From JAQVUB01 sp033809415 (lineage in GTDB: Bacteria > Verrucomicrobiota > Lentisphaeria > Oligosphaerales > Oligosphaeraceae): 8,559 bases of DNA. Positions within the stretch are counted from its first letter, which is position 1. Every line of letters begins with the position of its first letter. Positions 5,959 through 8,559 of the stretch are shown here, piece after piece. Where the stretch lies: the NCBI GenBank assembly GCA_033809415.1, contig JAPXLT010000213.1, forward strand, positions 1 to 8,559, read 5' to 3'. Made by a program: the position numbers and the translations under genes. The notes under the pieces are model-generated. The model had not been told where the DNA came from. It did not search any database and saw only the letters and a list, made by a program, of their open reading frames with translations.

Positions 5959-8511
5959 TTACAAAATGATCATGTCGTGAATATGAAAGGGCGGCAAGGG
6001 AACTTCTTCACCGGTTGCGGTATTCAGCAGACGATGTCCCGTTATCTCCGGTTGTCCAACATAATCCAGCAGCTGGATCAGAATCTTTCCTTGGGAATTC
6101 TTCTGGATTTGGACTTCGACTCCGAAAGGCAAACCAACGACTTGGTAAGGCATGCGACTGTTAGCTTTAACTACGCTTGTCAATTGTTGCAGAGCAGAAG
6201 GTATCAAGCGACGGCTAAAACTTACGTTGTATTCCTGCAGGCCGGTATTGATCTCTGAACTGTCAAATCGCATTCCGAATGATGGGATGGCAGCGGCGGG
6301 GCGTCCCCATTCATCCAGAGTTCCGAAATCCGGCGTAGCCAGCAGGATGCCGCCACCTTCCGTATATTTCTCAAGCAAGGCGATTTCCACCGGCGTCATG
6401 GCTGTCAGGTTTGGGGCGACGAGTACACGATATTGCTTTAGCTTTTCCTCCGTCATTACTTCCAGGAACACAGCATTGAATGGCTGATTCATGCCCACCA
6501 GTTCATTGTAGGTTGCGAGGCAGCTGTTCCAATAGCGTTGGCTTGGACACAGGAAACGGGTGCGTTCCGAAACCAACAATGCTACATCTGCCAGAGATTT
6601 TCGGCGCGCCAGGGTATCGGCATGCTGTTTTGCGTAATGATAGCGTTCCCGCATCACTTCCCAGCCCCAAGGATACCAGTTAAAAAGCTCGCTCCGTTTG
6701 CGGTCATCCAGCGTTGCGCGGCCAGCGCCATACCTCCAGAATTGATTGGCATCACGGTATTTCGAGAAATATGTATTGGTCCACATGTGGATACCATCCG
6801 CATGGACAATGCCGTTGCTGATCGAGCGTTTGTAATTATCGGGTGTTTTGCAGGAGAAGGTTCCACCGGGCAGCAGCCAGATGCGACCGTCCCGCATAGC
6901 GCTTCGAAACAATTGCAGGTGAAATCCTTCGATCGTGCTGCCATTCCGGTAAAGATCGGTACCGGCTATCGGCAGATGTCGGCAGGAGTTTACATAGGGC
7001 GAACGGCCTGGGTCTCCGTGTTCATAGGTGGGCATGATACAAATCGAGGTCATGATTTGCTTGTTGTCCAGCATATCCAGAACCCGTTTCAGGTGCTGCC
7101 CGAGGAATTGGCTTTTGAAAATCTTCCATTCCGGGGTCTCCCGTGGATTTTCCACGCGATTTTCTTGCAAATAATCGCTGCGGCGTGCGAGATAATCTGC
7201 CCAGTCATTTTTCAGGATATCATCAATGCGTCCATCGATGACCCATGGTTCGTCCACTTGGATGCCCGCAAATCCGGGATATTTCCGATATTGGTCCAGG
7301 AATCGTTCCGTATCTTCGTTAAGCTGCTCCAGGTTATGAAAATAAAATTCCGACACCATGTCTCGTTTATGAAAGACGGCATCAGTGCTCCAGACTAAAA
7401 ACGGTGCTTGGCAATATCGTGAAAATGCCTCGGCGAAAATTTTTCGTTGTTCTGGTTTTATAGGATGGATCAACAAAGTAACCAGGTCTAATCCCAGGTC
7501 ATTGGCGGATTTGGCTTCATACTCTGCATTCATACAGCGTCCCGGATAGGCCAGGCGATCCTCTCCCCAATGACTCCATTCATAATCAGCAACCAGCATA
7601 AAACGATTTTCACGCATGTCCTTTTGCACAGGCTTGCGTGAATAAACAAGCCACTTACGCAGTTCGGAAGACAAGCCTTCGATACGCTGAGCCTCTGCAG
7701 CGGCATATTTTTCGAATGCCGAAATTTGTTCCCGGAAGCTCTCTATCGCGCCGTTGTCTGCATTTGCGCGTGAGTGGTGCATCATGAACTCTTCGCGCTT
7801 AGAACACAGCTCCCACCATTGTCGGCGTAGTTCCTTGCCCGTATTCTCCACATCGGCATAGAGTTCATTGGGAATCGTTTTGCCTTGCCGGCGCAGTTCA
7901 TCCAAGTCGAAGAGCACCACATCGATCTTTTGCCCATTGACCTGGTAGGCCCGGTCCAAATCATGTCCCTGACGGCTGTCCTCCTCCATCAGGGCATGAT
8001 GGTCGATGTCCGGTTGGCGGAGTTCGGTTATCGGCGCATTGACGTGGAGATCATCCAGCAACAACGTCCCTTTTCCCGACTCACATTTATGAGTGAAACA
8101 AATCCGCACTGCGGTTTCGCCTTCCGCTGCCGTATAACTGCCGGAAATGCGAGTCCATGTTGCTCCAATCTCTGTAAGTGGCTGCAAGATGATTTCCTGC
8201 CCATCTCCTCGTGAAGGTCTTAGGGAAATGCCTGTCAGACAGGGTTCCTGGGGTGCCCGTACCCAGGCAGAAAAGACGTAAGTCTGGCCGGCAACAACAC
8301 CAAAGGGATGCCACGGTTCGACAATTGCCACTTTCTCGGTACTACTTGCTTCCAGGCAAAGGCGTCCTGAAAAGGCGTCATAATTAACCGGTACTGCTCC
8401 AGACCAGAACATGATTCCCAGCTCAACGTCTCCATTGAGTAGAGAATCGGCCTGAATGGCCATAGGTGCCATAAAAGTTAGAATTCCCATCATAACAAGT
8501 TCCCATACCAT
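5959..8511 (-). CDS. Exported multidomain glycoside-hydrolase-like protein (CBM4/9-like + GH42-like barrel + trimerisation-like domain)
   Basis: An 850-residue protein, likely a secreted or periplasmic glycosidase. Residues 1-21 are a hydrophobic leader ending in AIQA before D22, a plausible signal peptide, though its n-region (MVWE) lacks the usual Lys/Arg. Residues 25-158 read as a CBM4/9-type beta-sandwich: LLNGDVELG opening, the GQTYVFSAWVRA strand, WTRISGSYTA and the closing LLLDDLHV. Residues 165-290 are charged and helix-rich. Residues 300-640 look like a GH-A/GH42-type barrel; GIQVDEPW carries the best acid/base candidate, E421. Residues 640-740 (VALLVSERTR, YRVLVAPNLTAMTP, GGGILLATPDFG) resemble the amidotransferase-like trimerisation domain of GH42 beta-galactosidases, and a beta-rich tail follows. 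I could not identify the nucleophile, so substrate and activity are unproven. The 8511 start is supported by AGGAGA nine bases upstream and a close in-frame upstream TAA. It is the first visible gene of the operon, 22 bases before the next. Confidence 0.88.
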   Translation of the reverse strand: MVWELVMMGILTFMAPMAIQADSLLNGDVELGIMFWSGAVPVNYDAFSGRLCLEASSTEKVAIVEPWHPFGVVAGQTYVFSAWVRAPQEPCLTGISLRPSRGDGQEIILQPLTEIGATWTRISGSYTAAEGETAVRICFTHKCESGKGTLLLDDLHVNAPITELRQPDIDHHALMEEDSRQGHDLDRAYQVNGQKIDVVLFDLDELRRQGKTIPNELYADVENTGKELRRQWWELCSKREEFMMHHSRANADNGAIESFREQISAFEKYAAAEAQRIEGLSSELRKWLVYSRKPVQKDMRENRFMLVADYEWSHWGEDRLAYPGRCMNAEYEAKSANDLGLDLVTLLIHPIKPEQRKIFAEAFSRYCQAPFLVWSTDAVFHKRDMVSEFYFHNLEQLNEDTERFLDQYRKYPGFAGIQVDEPWVIDGRIDDILKNDWADYLARRSDYLQENRVENPRETPEWKIFKSQFLGQHLKRVLDMLDNKQIMTSICIMPTYEHGDPGRSPYVNSCRHLPIAGTDLYRNGSTIEGFHLQLFRSAMRDGRIWLLPGGTFSCKTPDNYKRSISNGIVHADGIHMWTNTYFSKYRDANQFWRYGAGRATLDDRKRSELFNWYPWGWEVMRERYHYAKQHADTLARRKSLADVALLVSERTRFLCPSQRYWNSCLATYNELVGMNQPFNAVFLEVMTEEKLKQYRVLVAPNLTAMTPVEIALLEKYTEGGGILLATPDFGTLDEWGRPAAAIPSFGMRFDSSEINTGLQEYNVSFSRRLIPSALQQLTSVVKANSRMPYQVVGLPFGVEVQIQKNSQGKILIQLLDYVGQPEITGHRLLNTATGEEVPLPPFHIHDMIIL

Positions 8512-8520
8512 TAATTGTTA

Positions 8521-8538
8521 TCTCCTATCAGCTATCAG
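8521..8538 (-). promoter_or_regulatory. Ribosome binding site fused to a 7-base tandem duplication
   Basis: AGGAGA (8521-8526, minus strand) lies nine bases before the ATG of the exported protein. It overlaps two perfect copies of CTGATAG in tandem (8525-8531 and 8532-8538). The two copies supply TGA and TAG stops in two frames, and a TAA three bases into the spacer supplies the third, so any upstream reading frame on this strand ends here. Confidence 0.65.
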
Positions 8539-8559
8539 GGCGTTTTCATTCTCTTAACC

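Noticed and set aside
6538..7398. 286-codon plus-strand open frame opposite the exported protein
   Set aside because: Same codon-aligned shadow; composition and content follow the sense gene.
8535..8549. Tiny leader ORF (MKTP) before the first gene
   Set aside because: Four codons with no clear ribosome binding site and no attenuator-like structure in the bases available.

Overview
The window looks like part of a carbohydrate-degradation locus from a PVC-type bacterium. Lentisphaerota (Victivallis-like) is my best guess; Planctomycetota or Verrucomicrobiota are possible. The guess rests on four co-oriented minus-strand genes dominated by unusual glycoside-hydrolase-like proteins, and on the intergenic TTTCGTG / TTTCCGTG tandem motifs that I associate with such genomes. 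No rRNA, tRNA, marker gene or phylogenetic test is available here, so the taxonomy is inference.

Layout in transcription order (right to left). (1) 8511-5959 encodes an 850-residue probably exported protein with a CBM4/9-type beta-sandwich, a long helical spacer, a GH42/GH-A-like barrel and a beta-galactosidase-trimerisation-like domain. (2) After 22 bases, 5936-4062 encodes a 624-residue cytoplasmic protein resembling the GH101/GH129/DUF5696 group of alpha-N-acetylgalactosaminidase-like enzymes. (3) Its stop overlaps the start of the next gene as ATGA; 4065-3013 encodes a 350-residue class-C-beta-lactamase-fold serine hydrolase, probably an esterase, with a changed YxN motif. (4) After a 191-base repeat-rich gap, 2821-125 encodes an 898-residue cytoplasmic GH20-like protein with a hexosaminidase N-terminal domain and a divergent barrel.

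Genes 1-3 are almost certainly one operon, given the short spacing, the stop/start overlap and the good Shine-Dalgarno sites. Gene 4 may be on the same transcript or have its own promoter; a weak extended -10 candidate lies in the gap. The gap (2822-3012) holds three copies of the TTTCGTG motif in alternating orientation plus nested perfect hairpins. A related TTTCCGTG copy lies beyond gene 4 (41-76).

Working model (inference): the exported protein binds and trims a glycan outside the cytoplasm, and the three cytosolic proteins finish the imported fragments. A GalNAc/GlcNAc-containing substrate such as a mucin-type glycan would fit the two family resemblances but is not proven. No transporter, regulator, SusC/D pair, sulfatase, CRISPR array or mobile-element gene is visible. 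The long plus-strand reading frames are codon-aligned shadows of the real genes.
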